Part shown: positions 1 to 7,695 of the stretch, piece by piece
How positions within the stretch are numbered: position 1 is the first letter of the stretch
Layout of the letters: every line of letters starts with the position of its first letter
From: Gemmatimonadota bacterium
Lineage (GTDB): Bacteria; Latescibacterota; UBA2968; UBA8231
NCBI GenBank assembly: GCA_026706505.1
Contig: JAPOYQ010000761.1
Location: 1-10,077 of the forward strand
Direction: 5' to 3'
Length of the DNA: 10,077 nt
The notes under the pieces: generated by a model
What the model was told of the DNA's origin: nothing
Databases searched by the model: none
What the model saw: only the letters and a program-made list of their open reading frames with translations
Position numbers and translations under genes: made by a program

Positions 1-2
1 CA

Positions 3-2687
3 CTAGGAATCCTGAAGGAACCGAGTTGTTCAGTTGTCAATAAAAATGCCAAGCATCCCATTATATGTACTCTTCAACACATCCCTCACACTCCAGAAGA
101 AGTAGATGAAATTTTCAAACAATCATTGGTAATTGTTACCACAAGTACCATTGCAGGTCAATCGGCACAAACTGTCCAAGAACGAATGGCATATCATTGT
201 TCTCATCTTTTTATCGATGAGGCGCATCACGCCGAAGCTCCTACATGGAGAAAATTCAAAAGACATTTTCAAAATAAAAAAATACTTCAATTTACTGCGA
301 CACCATTTCGGGAGGATGGAAAATCGATAGATGGTGAAATAATATTCAAATACCCCTTAAAGAAAGCACAGCAAGAGGGTTACTTTAGACCAATTCGTTT
401 TACTCCTGTCACTGAATACAGTCGTAAACGATCAGACGTCGCTATTGCCCTGAAAGCGATTGAGCAATTACGTTCAGATATGGACAAGGGACATATATTA
501 ATGGCTCGAGTCAAGGACGTTTCAAGAGCGAAGGAAATATATTCTCTCTATTCAAAGTATACTGAATTTAATCCCGTGGAATTACACACCGGCATTAAAT
601 CGCTCAAACAAAGGGCTGCTATTCGTCGTCAGATCATTAACAAGGAATCACGCATTGTAATATGTGTTGATATGCTTGGTGAAGGATTTGATCTCCCCGA
701 ACTCAAAATAGCAGCATTTCACGATATAAGAAAAACATTAGCGGTTACTTTGCAACTAGCAGGTAGGTTTACACGATCTCGATCAGACTTGGGAGATGCG
801 ACATTTATTGCCAATATAGCCGATATCGATGTCCAGGATGAGTTGCAAAAACTCTATGCTAGAGATCCAGATTGGAATATCCTCTTACCAGAGCTAAGCG
901 AAAATATAATAGGAGAACAATTGTCTCTCCAAAAATTCCTAGAAGATTTTACACAGTTCAAAAACGAAATACCTATAGAAAATGTGAGACCGGCCACTAG
1001 TATGGTAGTATATAAAACGGAATGTGATAATTGGACACCAAATAATTTTAAGAATGGTATACCTGATATAGGGTCATGTGAGCAAGTATACAATGCTATC
1101 AACCATACTGAACATACACTTGTCGTTATTACTGCTCGTCGGGAACCTCTCATATGGTGTAATGTTGAAACTTTCTTCAGCTGGGCTTGGGAGCTTTATG
1201 TGGTTATTTGGTCTCCCAGACAGAATTTACTCTTCATTAATAGTTCGACTAATACAGGAGAATACAAAGCCCTCGCTCAAGCTATAGCAGGTAAAAGTGC
1301 AACTTTGATCAGTGGCCAAAATGTGTTTCGATCTTTTTCTGGTATCAATCGTCTTAAATTACAGAACGTGGGTTTGACAGAGCAACTTGGTCGTAACATT
1401 CGATATACCGGTAGGATGGGTGCAGACATAGAACCCGCCTTACCCAATGTCCAACTTTTCCATACAAGTAAGTCCATACTCGCGGGAATAGGTTTTGAAA
1501 ATGGGAAAAAAGTTTCGATTGGTGCCTCACGAAGGGGTCGCATTTGGTCACATCGCCGTGATCGCCTTAATCAATTAAAAGACTGGTGTAAAAAGATTGG
1601 AGTAAAAATCCTTGATGATAGTATCAATCCTGATGAAGTACTTGAGGGAACTCTAAATGCTGAAACTATTTTTGAACGACCATCTAAAATGCCCATCACT
1701 ATAGATTGGCCTGAAGAAATCATTAGAGATCCTGAAATGTCTTGGTCTTTATTAATCAATAATGAAGAATATCACCTATTAAGCGAGCTAGATATTGAAA
1801 TACTATCACCTAGCGAAACAGATGATATAGTATTCAAAATAGTTGGCGAAAAAATTGAAATTGTATTTGAGTTTAATCTGTGTGGTACAGAAGATAATTC
1901 CGATTATAATTTTGTTGTTCGTAATGGAGAAGAAGCTCAATTACGTAGAGGAGAACGAACTAATACTCAGTCTCTGACTGATTTCTTCTACAATAATCCG
2001 CCAGTCATCTGGTTCGTAGATGGATCTTACCTTGAAGGAAATCAATACACAGAGCTTAAAACTACGTATGAGGCATATGATCCATCGCAACTTCAACCAT
2101 GGGACTGGAGTGATGTCAATATCCAGAAGGAGTCCCAAGGAGAATCCAAGGAATATGACTCTATTCAAGCTCGAGTCATTCGGGAGTTACAGACCAGTAA
2201 TTACGATATAATTCTTGATGATGATGGTAGCGGAGAAGCTGCTGATGTAGTAGCTATTCGTCTTGCTGATGACAAAAAAGGTTTTTCAAATATAGAAGTC
2301 GAATTCTACCACTGTAAATTTTCGCTAGATGCCAAACCTGGGAAACGCATCAAAGATCTGTATGAAGTTTGTGGTCAAGCGCAGAAAAGTATCTCATGGC
2401 TATATAATCAAAAAAAGCAGACAGATCTCTTTACACATCTTCTTAGGCGAGAAGCTCGCAGAAAAGAAATGAAAAGGACAAGCCGCATCGAAAAAGGGGA
2501 TATTAATTTACTTGAAACTATAAAAGAAATGAGCCGGCAAATCCCTATTGCCCTGACAATCTATATTGTCCAGCCAGGCTTATCTAAAACCAATACGACC
2601 CAAGACCAGCTCAAACTTTTGAGTGTAACTGAGAATTATCTTATGGAAACATATCAGATTCGTTTTGGCGTTATTTGTAGTGCGTAA
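3..2687 (+). CDS. DEAH-box superfamily II helicase with C-terminal nuclease-like region (5' truncated)
   Basis: The reading frame is open from the first bases of the window (codon starting at 3) to a TAA at 2685-2687. The real start and the Walker A motif therefore lie upstream; TTG 126 is only an internal codon. About 894 residues are present. Superfamily II motifs appear in order: DEAH at 216-227, FTATPF (motif III) at 291-308, GEGFDLP (motif V) at 678-698 and QLAGRFTR (motif VI) at 753-776. This shows an ATP-dependent DNA/RNA translocase or helicase. More than 600 residues follow the helicase core. Near the end, an acidic GSGEAADVV stretch (2226-2249) is followed by VEFYHCKFS (2298-2324) and a conserved-looking EVCGQAQKS segment. 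This spacing resembles a restriction-endonuclease-type fold, but that is inference. The gene is AT-rich, unlike everything downstream, suggesting transfer. A role in restriction or phage defence is plausible; no partner gene is visible. Confidence 0.85.
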   Translation, partial: LGILKEPSCSVVNKNAKHPIICTLQHIPHTPEEVDEIFKQSLVIVTTSTIAGQSAQTVQERMAYHCSHLFIDEAHHAEAPTWRKFKRHFQNKKILQFTATPFREDGKSIDGEIIFKYPLKKAQQEGYFRPIRFTPVTEYSRKRSDVAIALKAIEQLRSDMDKGHILMARVKDVSRAKEIYSLYSKYTEFNPVELHTGIKSLKQRAAIRRQIINKESRIVICVDMLGEGFDLPELKIAAFHDIRKTLAVTLQLAGRFTRSRSDLGDATFIANIADIDVQDELQKLYARDPDWNILLPELSENIIGEQLSLQKFLEDFTQFKNEIPIENVRPATSMVVYKTECDNWTPNNFKNGIPDIGSCEQVYNAINHTEHTLVVITARREPLIWCNVETFFSWAWELYVVIWSPRQNLLFINSSTNTGEYKALAQAIAGKSATLISGQNVFRSFSGINRLKLQNVGLTEQLGRNIRYTGRMGADIEPALPNVQLFHTSKSILAGIGFENGKKVSIGASRRGRIWSHRRDRLNQLKDWCKKIGVKILDDSINPDEVLEGTLNAETIFERPSKMPITIDWPEEIIRDPEMSWSLLINNEEYHLLSELDIEILSPSETDDIVFKIVGEKIEIVFEFNLCGTEDNSDYNFVVRNGEEAQLRRGERTNTQSLTDFFYNNPPVIWFVDGSYLEGNQYTELKTTYEAYDPSQLQPWDWSDVNIQKESQGESKEYDSIQARVIRELQTSNYDIILDDDGSGEAADVVAIRLADDKKGFSNIEVEFYHCKFSLDAKPGKRIKDLYEVCGQAQKSISWLYNQKKQTDLFTHLLRREARRKEMKRTSRIEKGDINLLETIKEMSRQIPIALTIYIVQPGLSKTNTTQDQLKLLSVTENYLMETYQIRFGVICSA

Positions 2688-2857
2688 TGTGTAACTGCAT
2701 TCACCTACGGGAGATCTGCCAGATCATACAGTAATCTTCCTAGGTATGAAGATCGATAATAAACGCCTGAGATGAATGCCACCCAAATGCAAAACCCAAA
2801 CCCCTTCTTTCGCCTTCGTATTCCCTTCGACATATAGACCTTTGTCCCGCGCCCCTA
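2688..2857. other. Convergent spacer and composition boundary with two small dyads
   Basis: This spacer separates the end of the helicase gene (plus strand) from the end of the dioxygenase gene (minus strand). It contains two short inverted repeats: GATCT/AGATC at 2713-2717 and 2721-2725, and ATCTTC/GAAGAT at 2734-2739 and 2748-2753. Neither is followed by a T-run, so neither is a convincing intrinsic terminator. The right half (about 2790-2836) is pyrimidine-rich on the plus strand. No RNA gene or credible coding region is seen. Base composition shifts from AT-rich to GC-rich across this stretch. Confidence 0.5.
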
Positions 2858-3739
2858 TCAGGTCACCCGCAACCGCTCCGGCACCCCCACCGGCTCCCCA
2901 TTGCGACACACCACTGGAAAGTGCGGGCCGGCCTCGGCCATGGGCGCATTGTCGGGCAAATCGACGAACTGCTTCATCAGGTGCTCGCCGCTTTGGTCGA
3001 AGTGTGCTGCGCCGGTCATGTAGTGGATGGCAATGGCGCGCCGGGGCCGCGGCGACTGATTGAAGGGCGAGCCGTGCCAAGTCATGGAATGGTGGAAGGA
3101 GACCTCCCCGCGCATCACCGGACACGGCCGCGCTGCCACCTCGCGGATCTCGGCGTCGGCTGGCGGGGTAAACCCCTGTAAGTCCTTGAAGTTTTCCAAC
3201 AGCGACAAATCCCCCTGCGTGCGCAAAAACTCGATCTGGTTGCCCCATTTGTGGCTGCCGGGCACCATCCACATGCAGCCGTTGTCCTCGGTCGCATCGT
3301 CCAAGGGGATCCACGCCGATACCGGCGTCATTGGCTTGATGATCGGCCACAAGGGCGCGTCTTGGTGCCAGTGGGTCGAGCCGCCGTAGCGCGCGGGTTT
3401 GTACTGAATCTGGTCGTGCCAGACCTGCAGGTCGGCATGGCCGGTGAGCTGGCTGATCCCCCGCACGACAGCCGGGTGGTAAATCAGCCGCTCCCAAGCG
3501 GGCGCAGCTTCCCAGATATTGACGATCTGCCAAACTGGATGATCGCTGACGCCACCGCCGCCGGCTAGGTCGCGGAAGGACACCGGCTGCGCCTCATCCG
3601 AGGAAAAACCGTCCGGGCCTTTGGTCAAAATCTCGTCGAGCGCGTCGCTCAATTCGCCGAGATCTTCGTCGGAGAGCACGCGCCCGCCGTTGAGAAAGCC
3701 GTTGCGGTGGAATTCATCGATCTGCGCTTGGTTAAGCAT
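2858..3739 (-). CDS. Phytanoyl-CoA dioxygenase (PhyH) family Fe(II)/2-oxoglutarate oxygenase
   Basis: This 293-residue protein has the usual length and motifs of the PhyH family. These non-haem iron oxygenases couple decarboxylation of 2-oxoglutarate to hydroxylation of an organic substrate. The HxD iron-binding motif is H125-Q-D127 within HWHQD. DNGCMWMVPGSHKWG at 152-166 is the classical PhyH core signature. The distal iron ligand is probably H222 (TWHGS), and the 2-oxoglutarate-binding arginine is R233 or R234. All catalytic residues are present and there is no signal peptide, so an active cytoplasmic enzyme is expected. I chose ATG 3739 because AAAGGA (3751-3746) lies 6 bases upstream; a GTG at 3754 in the same frame lies inside the repeat array and is unlikely. 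It is the last gene of the minus-strand cluster, after the metallohydrolases. The substrate is unknown, since family members act on fatty acyl-CoAs, phosphonates, ectoine and many natural products. Confidence 0.92.
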   Translation of the reverse strand: MLNQAQIDEFHRNGFLNGGRVLSDEDLGELSDALDEILTKGPDGFSSDEAQPVSFRDLAGGGGVSDHPVWQIVNIWEAAPAWERLIYHPAVVRGISQLTGHADLQVWHDQIQYKPARYGGSTHWHQDAPLWPIIKPMTPVSAWIPLDDATEDNGCMWMVPGSHKWGNQIEFLRTQGDLSLLENFKDLQGFTPPADAEIREVAARPCPVMRGEVSFHHSMTWHGSPFNQSPRPRRAIAIHYMTGAAHFDQSGEHLMKQFVDLPDNAPMAEAGPHFPVVCRNGEPVGVPERLRVT

Positions 3740-3745
3740 CGTCCA

Positions 3746-3751
3746 TCCTTT
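3746..3751 (-). promoter_or_regulatory. Shine-Dalgarno site of the dioxygenase gene
   Basis: AAAGGA on the minus strand sits 6 bases before ATG 3739 and decides that start. The 6-bp hairpin of the first repeat unit (3754-3768) ends two bases upstream of it, so repeat folding in the mRNA could influence ribosome access. Confidence 0.7.
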
Positions 3752-3905
3752 CACTGACCTGTGGTCAGCGGATAAAGCGCTTCACCGACCTAAGGTCGGC
3801 GGATAAAACGCTTCACTGACCTGTGGTCAGCGAGTAAAGCGTTGCACCGATCGTTAGTCGGCGAGTAAAACGTTGCACCGCCCCCTGAGTCAGCGAGTAA
3901 AACGT
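3751..3905. repeat. Five 31-bp tandem repeats, each with a dyad
   Basis: Five consecutive units of exactly 31 bp start at 3751, 3782, 3813, 3844 and 3875. The first bases of a sixth (TCACTG) start at 3906, inside the end of the neighbouring gene. Each unit has the pattern YCACYG...CRG, then CGGATAAARCG or CGAGTAAARCG. The dyad is CTGACC-TGT-GGTCAG in units 1 and 3 and CCGACC-TAA-GGTCGG in unit 2, a paired T:A to C:G change. Unit 4 (CCGATCGTTAGTCGG) keeps only the outer stem, and the left arm of unit 5 is largely lost. There are no unique spacers, so this is not a CRISPR array. The array occupies the entire intergenic space between the metallohydrolase and dioxygenase genes. Confidence 0.93.
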
Positions 3906-6395
3906 TCACTGCATGCGCCGGAGCAGTTCGCCCCGAGCCTCGTTGAACAGGCCGATCAGCCGCTGGCGGATCGCCTCGTCGCGGAAGACGCCGATCCTTT
4001 CGGCCCAAGCAATGCCACCCTCCATGTGCGTCAGCAGATAATTGCCCTCCGCCGGCGCAAACACGCAGCGCCTTCCCACGTCGATATAGACCGGCGAGGA
4101 ATGAGCCATCACTGGCCCGGCATCCGTGTAGTGCGGCCCCCAGCAGCGGGCTGCGACCCAGCAGGAACGGTTGGCCTTGAGCTTGAACTTCAGTTCGATC
4201 TGCTGGGCACCGGGCTCGGCGACCTCGCGTGCAACGGACTCGCCATTGCAAATAAGCTCTAGCCCGGTAAGCGGCCAGACGCTTTCCGCAGTCGCCACCA
4301 CCTCGACCGTGCCGCCGTTGCCGGGCAGGTGGATTTCCTCGCCCATCTCCCGGCCCTCGACCTTTAGATCAATCATCGCGCCAGTGCTGGCAAACGTCTG
4401 GCCGCGCCGCACGGCTTGGCACCAATTGTCAAAGGTAAACTCCTCGCCGTCGCGCAGCTTGGCATACGTGCGCGAGCCACCCAAAATGCGGCCGTTGGAC
4501 ATCTTGTCGGTGCCGCCGACAATCGGCAGCTTCTGGCCCACGTTGAGCCAGCGGTAGTAGCCCAGCTCGGCCGAACTGATCTGCTCGCCCTCCCAAATCC
4601 AGCACATCTCGCCGGCGTCTGCGTGGCCCAAGACGATGTTGGCCGCGTTCTCAAAATCGGGCAGCGGCATGTGCGGCATAATGACCAGCCCGCCCTGTTT
4701 TTTGCACTCCTCGGCCCAATCGGCCATCAGCGCATCCACCGAGCCGCCGACCCAATCCTCATTAGCCCCGCCAGTGCACATCGGCGCGACCAGTTCCTTG
4801 AGGCCGAGCAAACTAATATGCCCGAGCACGTGCTGCCGGTTCTCTTGGCTAACCCAAACCAAGTGATTGTCGCTGCTAGTCGGTGCTAGGCCGCCAGTAA
4901 ATTCCTCCCAAGAGGTAAACAGCCGGCCCCACTGGCTGGCCAACAGATGCACCACGTTGAGGTCCTCGCCTTCGGCCTCTAGATGCGACGACTGAGAGGA
5001 CAGAAAATGCACGTGGGTATCCCCCGAATAGTACCCGCGCTGCTTCATGTCAAAGGCGCGTTTGACCTTGAGGGTCAGCGCGTTTTGTCCAGGCTTGATC
5101 TCAACTTGCTGGCGCAGCGGCTGGTATTCAAAACCGCGCACCACTTCGGCGTACACCGGGCCGATGGGCAAGTCGATCTGGCAGGTGCCGTCGATGTACG
5201 CGTAGGGCACGCCCCCGGTCTTGCAGTCGCCGCCCATATCCTCGAACCACGCCACATTGACGTCGGCTTGGTGGCCGTGCGGCGCCAGATAGGCTCCGTG
5301 TTCGGAGCGGAAGTGGACGCGGGTTCCCACGGGCTGGCCAGTATCCGCGTCCTCGACCCGCACGTGGACCCACTGCTTGCCGGCCGGTGCGACGACCTCG
5401 ATTTGCACCTTACCCTGGGCGACCTTGTTTTTTTTCAGCACGTCGCCCCAGCAAATCCGCTCTTCGACGTCGTCACCTGCCGTTATGGCGAGTTCCCCTT
5501 CGGTTGATCCGTGAATTTCCAAATAGCCACCGTCGACCGTCTCTTGTCCACCCCGTCCCCAGCCCGCCTCTTCGGAAGTGAGAAAATCCGCACTCGGCAC
5601 CCATAGCCGGTCCTGGCGCACGATTTCGCCGCGCTCCATCGCCACCTCGGGCGCTCCTTCGGCATCGACCCGCAGCGCCACCTCCTGCCGCGCCGGCCAA
5701 GCAAAGGGGTCACTCCCCTCGTGGCAGAGCGTAATGCCGGCCAAAGCTAGCGCCGTAGGCCCAGCCGCCGACACCGCGATCGTCGCAATCTCCTTGTCGG
5801 GCTCGGTATTTTCCCAGTCGTAAAGCCACCAACCCTGGAGGTCTCCGCCCTCGCGCGTAAAGGCCCCAGTCTGCACCATGCCATAGCTATGCTCAAGGCT
5901 GTTCAGCGGCACCGAGTAGTAGTGGCGGCAGTTGCGACAGAGAAAGGGATGGTGCCCCCAAGGCACCTGCACATCGTGGATTTCAAAGCGGCGACGCAGT
6001 GGCTGCTCGACCGAGCTGCCGTCGGCATAGAGGACGCGATAGGTTCCAATCTCCTCGCCCGTGCCTTCGACCGTGGCCCACTCTCCCGGCACTGGCGCAC
6101 AAGTGTGGGCATAGAGGATGCGCCGCGCCGTGGCATTTATCGGGATCTCCGCCGATGCGCTCACCCCATCCCTGGCTTCTTGCGCCACCAGCACCACGGC
6201 CCGGTCAGCCCCTGCGGCTGCCAAGCTAAAGGGCACGCCCCAAAACTGGTGCTCGCCCCAAGGTAGCCCCACGAGCGGGGTATTGTCGGGCGCGTCGTCG
6301 GGCGCCGGCCAGAGCTTGCCGTCTTCAGATTCAACATTGCCAGTGCCAGCGTTATAAATTGCGCTCAAATCCAACGGTACAAACGGATCGCTCAT
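3906..6395 (-). CDS. CehA/McbA-like PHP-type metallohydrolase with N-terminal accessory domains
   Basis: This intact 829-residue protein has three parts. Residues 1 to about 330 form a beta-rich accessory region of unknown function, including a CRNC cysteine pair at 153-156. Residues about 331-445 look like an Ig-like or carboxypeptidase-regulatory-like domain (VEDADTGQPV, then AYIDGTCQIDLP). From about 452 comes a PHP-superfamily metal-dependent hydrolase region beginning YYSGDTHVHF. Probable metal ligands are H461 and H463 (DTHVH), H575 (MPHMP) and D630 (GGTD), with further candidates E518 and H526 in QENRQHVLGH. Known CehA/McbA enzymes cleave esters or carbamates such as carbaryl, but the substrate here is not predictable. 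No signal peptide is seen. ATG 6395 is chosen because GGAAAGGAAG (6410-6401) lies 5 bases upstream and because the protein start matches the upstream paralogue (PLDLxAxYNAG). Longer in-frame extensions merely overlap the previous gene. The TGA stop lies in the first bases of the 31-bp repeat array. Confidence 0.85.
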   Translation of the reverse strand: MSDPFVPLDLSAIYNAGTGNVESEDGKLWPAPDDAPDNTPLVGLPWGEHQFWGVPFSLAAAGADRAVVLVAQEARDGVSASAEIPINATARRILYAHTCAPVPGEWATVEGTGEEIGTYRVLYADGSSVEQPLRRRFEIHDVQVPWGHHPFLCRNCRHYYSVPLNSLEHSYGMVQTGAFTREGGDLQGWWLYDWENTEPDKEIATIAVSAAGPTALALAGITLCHEGSDPFAWPARQEVALRVDAEGAPEVAMERGEIVRQDRLWVPSADFLTSEEAGWGRGGQETVDGGYLEIHGSTEGELAITAGDDVEERICWGDVLKKNKVAQGKVQIEVVAPAGKQWVHVRVEDADTGQPVGTRVHFRSEHGAYLAPHGHQADVNVAWFEDMGGDCKTGGVPYAYIDGTCQIDLPIGPVYAEVVRGFEYQPLRQQVEIKPGQNALTLKVKRAFDMKQRGYYSGDTHVHFLSSQSSHLEAEGEDLNVVHLLASQWGRLFTSWEEFTGGLAPTSSDNHLVWVSQENRQHVLGHISLLGLKELVAPMCTGGANEDWVGGSVDALMADWAEECKKQGGLVIMPHMPLPDFENAANIVLGHADAGEMCWIWEGEQISSAELGYYRWLNVGQKLPIVGGTDKMSNGRILGGSRTYAKLRDGEEFTFDNWCQAVRRGQTFASTGAMIDLKVEGREMGEEIHLPGNGGTVEVVATAESVWPLTGLELICNGESVAREVAEPGAQQIELKFKLKANRSCWVAARCWGPHYTDAGPVMAHSSPVYIDVGRRCVFAPAEGNYLLTHMEGGIAWAERIGVFRDEAIRQRLIGLFNEARGELLRRMQ

Positions 6396-6462
6396 CGTAA
6401 CTTCCTTTCCAAGTGAAGGGCCGCTCAATATATCCCTACCAGAATCCCCGAACAAGGCAGTC
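6396..6462 (-). other. Short spacer between the two metallohydrolase paralogues
   Basis: This 67-bp gap holds the Shine-Dalgarno site of the downstream paralogue. I see no terminator hairpin or promoter, which fits co-transcription of the two genes. Confidence 0.5.
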
Positions 6463-7683
6463 TCAGTGCGGCACGCCCAACTGGTGCATCCGGCGATGGA
6501 TCGCCTCCCGCGCTTGGAGGAAGGGGCGCTCCAGATAGGCGAGGTGATCCTCCTCGCCGTGGTGGTGCGTAATGTCGTCGCGCAGATGCAGACGGCTGTT
6601 GTGGCGGATGTAGTGCAGTGAGCCATCTACCAAGGTCAGCATGTACTGCGCCGTCTCTTGATTGAACATCCACCACTCGCCGCCGCAGGCCAGATACACC
6701 GGCGAGGTGTGCGCCATGATTCCCCGCCCCCAGCCATCGAAGTGCGGCACGCTCTGCTCGTAGCCCGGCCCGCTGCACCGCGCCGCCAGCCATGAGTGCC
6801 CCTCCACCTTTACCTCGGCCTTCAGGTTCAACTTGCGCGTCCCCTTGGAATCCTCGGTAGACGCTACCACCCGTCCCTCCTGCACCACTTCCAGCGTGTG
6901 GATCGGCACCACCGACTCGGCCTCGGCGAAAACCTCCACTGTGCCGCCATTGCCTGATAGCTGCACCGTGTCCCCCACCTCGTGACCATCGACGCTAAAG
7001 CGGATCAGCGGCCCGCCGCTGTGGAAGGTGCGGCCCGCCGCCATGTACTTGCACCAGTTGTCATAGGTAAACGGCTCGTCCTTGGGAATCTGCACGTAGG
7101 TGCGATAGATCCCCACCGGCACGTCGCTACTCATTTTATCCGTACCGCCGACCAACGGCAGCTTGTAGCCGCAATTGAGGTAGCGGTAGTACTCGCCGTG
7201 CATGTACGTCCCGTGCCGCAGCATCTCTACTGCGTCGGCGCGCCCGGTGGCAATCAGGGCGGCTGGCTCGCCGTTGGGGCTGGGCAAATGCGGGATTACC
7301 ACGCTGCCGCCCTGCTCCCGGCAGCGGTCGGCCCACTCGGCCATAGGCACTTCGAGCGTCCCGCCCAACTCGGCTTCGCCCGGGCCGTCCGAACACCACG
7401 GCATCACCGGCTCCTTCAGCCCCATGAGGATCAGATGCCCCAAAAAGTGCTGCCGGTTCTCTTGGGATACATAGACAATGTAATCGCCATTGTCCGTGGC
7501 CATCTCGCCGCCGGTAAATTCTTCAGTGTTGGTAAACAGCCCGCCCCACTGGGATTGCAGCAGGTTGACCACGTTCAAATCCTCGCCCTGCGCTTCGGTG
7601 AGGCTGCCCTGCGCCGACAGGAAATGCACATGCGAGTCGCCGCTGTACCAGCCTTCCTCGTTCATCTGCCGCCAGCGCTCCAC
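6463..7683 (-). CDS. Catalytic half of a CehA/McbA-like metallohydrolase, separated by an in-frame TAG
   Basis: This segment encodes the PHP-type hydrolase domain of the first paralogue, about 406 residues if started at GTG 7683. It contains WYSGDSHVHF, QENRQHFLGH, IPHLPSP and VGGTDKMS, aligning closely (about half identical by eye) with residues 445-829 of the intact neighbour. All probable metal ligands are retained. It is in the same frame as the upstream half and separated from it only by TAG 7695-7693. GTG 7683 is preferred as a restart because AGGAG (7694-7690), which overlaps the TAG, lies 6 bases upstream. TTG 7689 and ATG 7665 are alternatives. The segment may be a separately translated subunit, the end of a readthrough protein, or the back half of a recently broken gene. 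Absence of other frameshifts or stops argues for recent or functional interruption. Confidence 0.75.
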   Translation of the reverse strand: MERWRQMNEEGWYSGDSHVHFLSAQGSLTEAQGEDLNVVNLLQSQWGGLFTNTEEFTGGEMATDNGDYIVYVSQENRQHFLGHLILMGLKEPVMPWCSDGPGEAELGGTLEVPMAEWADRCREQGGSVVIPHLPSPNGEPAALIATGRADAVEMLRHGTYMHGEYYRYLNCGYKLPLVGGTDKMSSDVPVGIYRTYVQIPKDEPFTYDNWCKYMAAGRTFHSGGPLIRFSVDGHEVGDTVQLSGNGGTVEVFAEAESVVPIHTLEVVQEGRVVASTEDSKGTRKLNLKAEVKVEGHSWLAARCSGPGYEQSVPHFDGWGRGIMAHTSPVYLACGGEWWMFNQETAQYMLTLVDGSLHYIRHNSRLHLRDDITHHHGEEDHLAYLERPFLQAREAIHRRMHQLGVPH

Positions 7684-7692
7684 CCGCAACTC

Positions 7693-7695
7693 CTA
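7693..7695 (-). other. In-frame amber codon splitting a metallohydrolase gene
   Basis: The TAG lies at codon 418 of a frame otherwise open from 8946 to 6463. Gap-free alignment to the intact paralogue places it opposite L440 in the linker before the catalytic domain. A single base change from TTG (Leu) or CAG (Gln) would create it. The other complete genes here end in TAA or TGA. Confidence 0.85.

Noticed and set aside
2713..2753. Intrinsic terminator after the helicase gene
   Set aside because: The two dyads are short (5-6 bp), AT-rich and not followed by a T-run on either strand.
2724..3533. 269-codon minus-strand frame overlapping the dioxygenase
   Set aside because: It is in a different frame from the PhyH motifs, is low in complexity with many Arg, Ala and Pro residues, and has no motif of its own.
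3751..3905. CRISPR-like short repeat array
   Set aside because: The 31-bp period contains no unique spacers between repeats; units are directly contiguous, and no cas gene is nearby.
3790..4251. Minus-strand frame running into the repeat array, ending in a repeat-derived peptide
   Set aside because: It overlaps the true metallohydrolase frame, and the repeat period of 31 shifts frame in each unit, so there is no coherent repeated peptide.
6396..6626. N-terminal extension of the intact metallohydrolase back to 6626
   Set aside because: The extra 77 residues are a shifted-frame reading of the upstream gene's end. The strong Shine-Dalgarno site and the paralogue's start both support ATG 6395.
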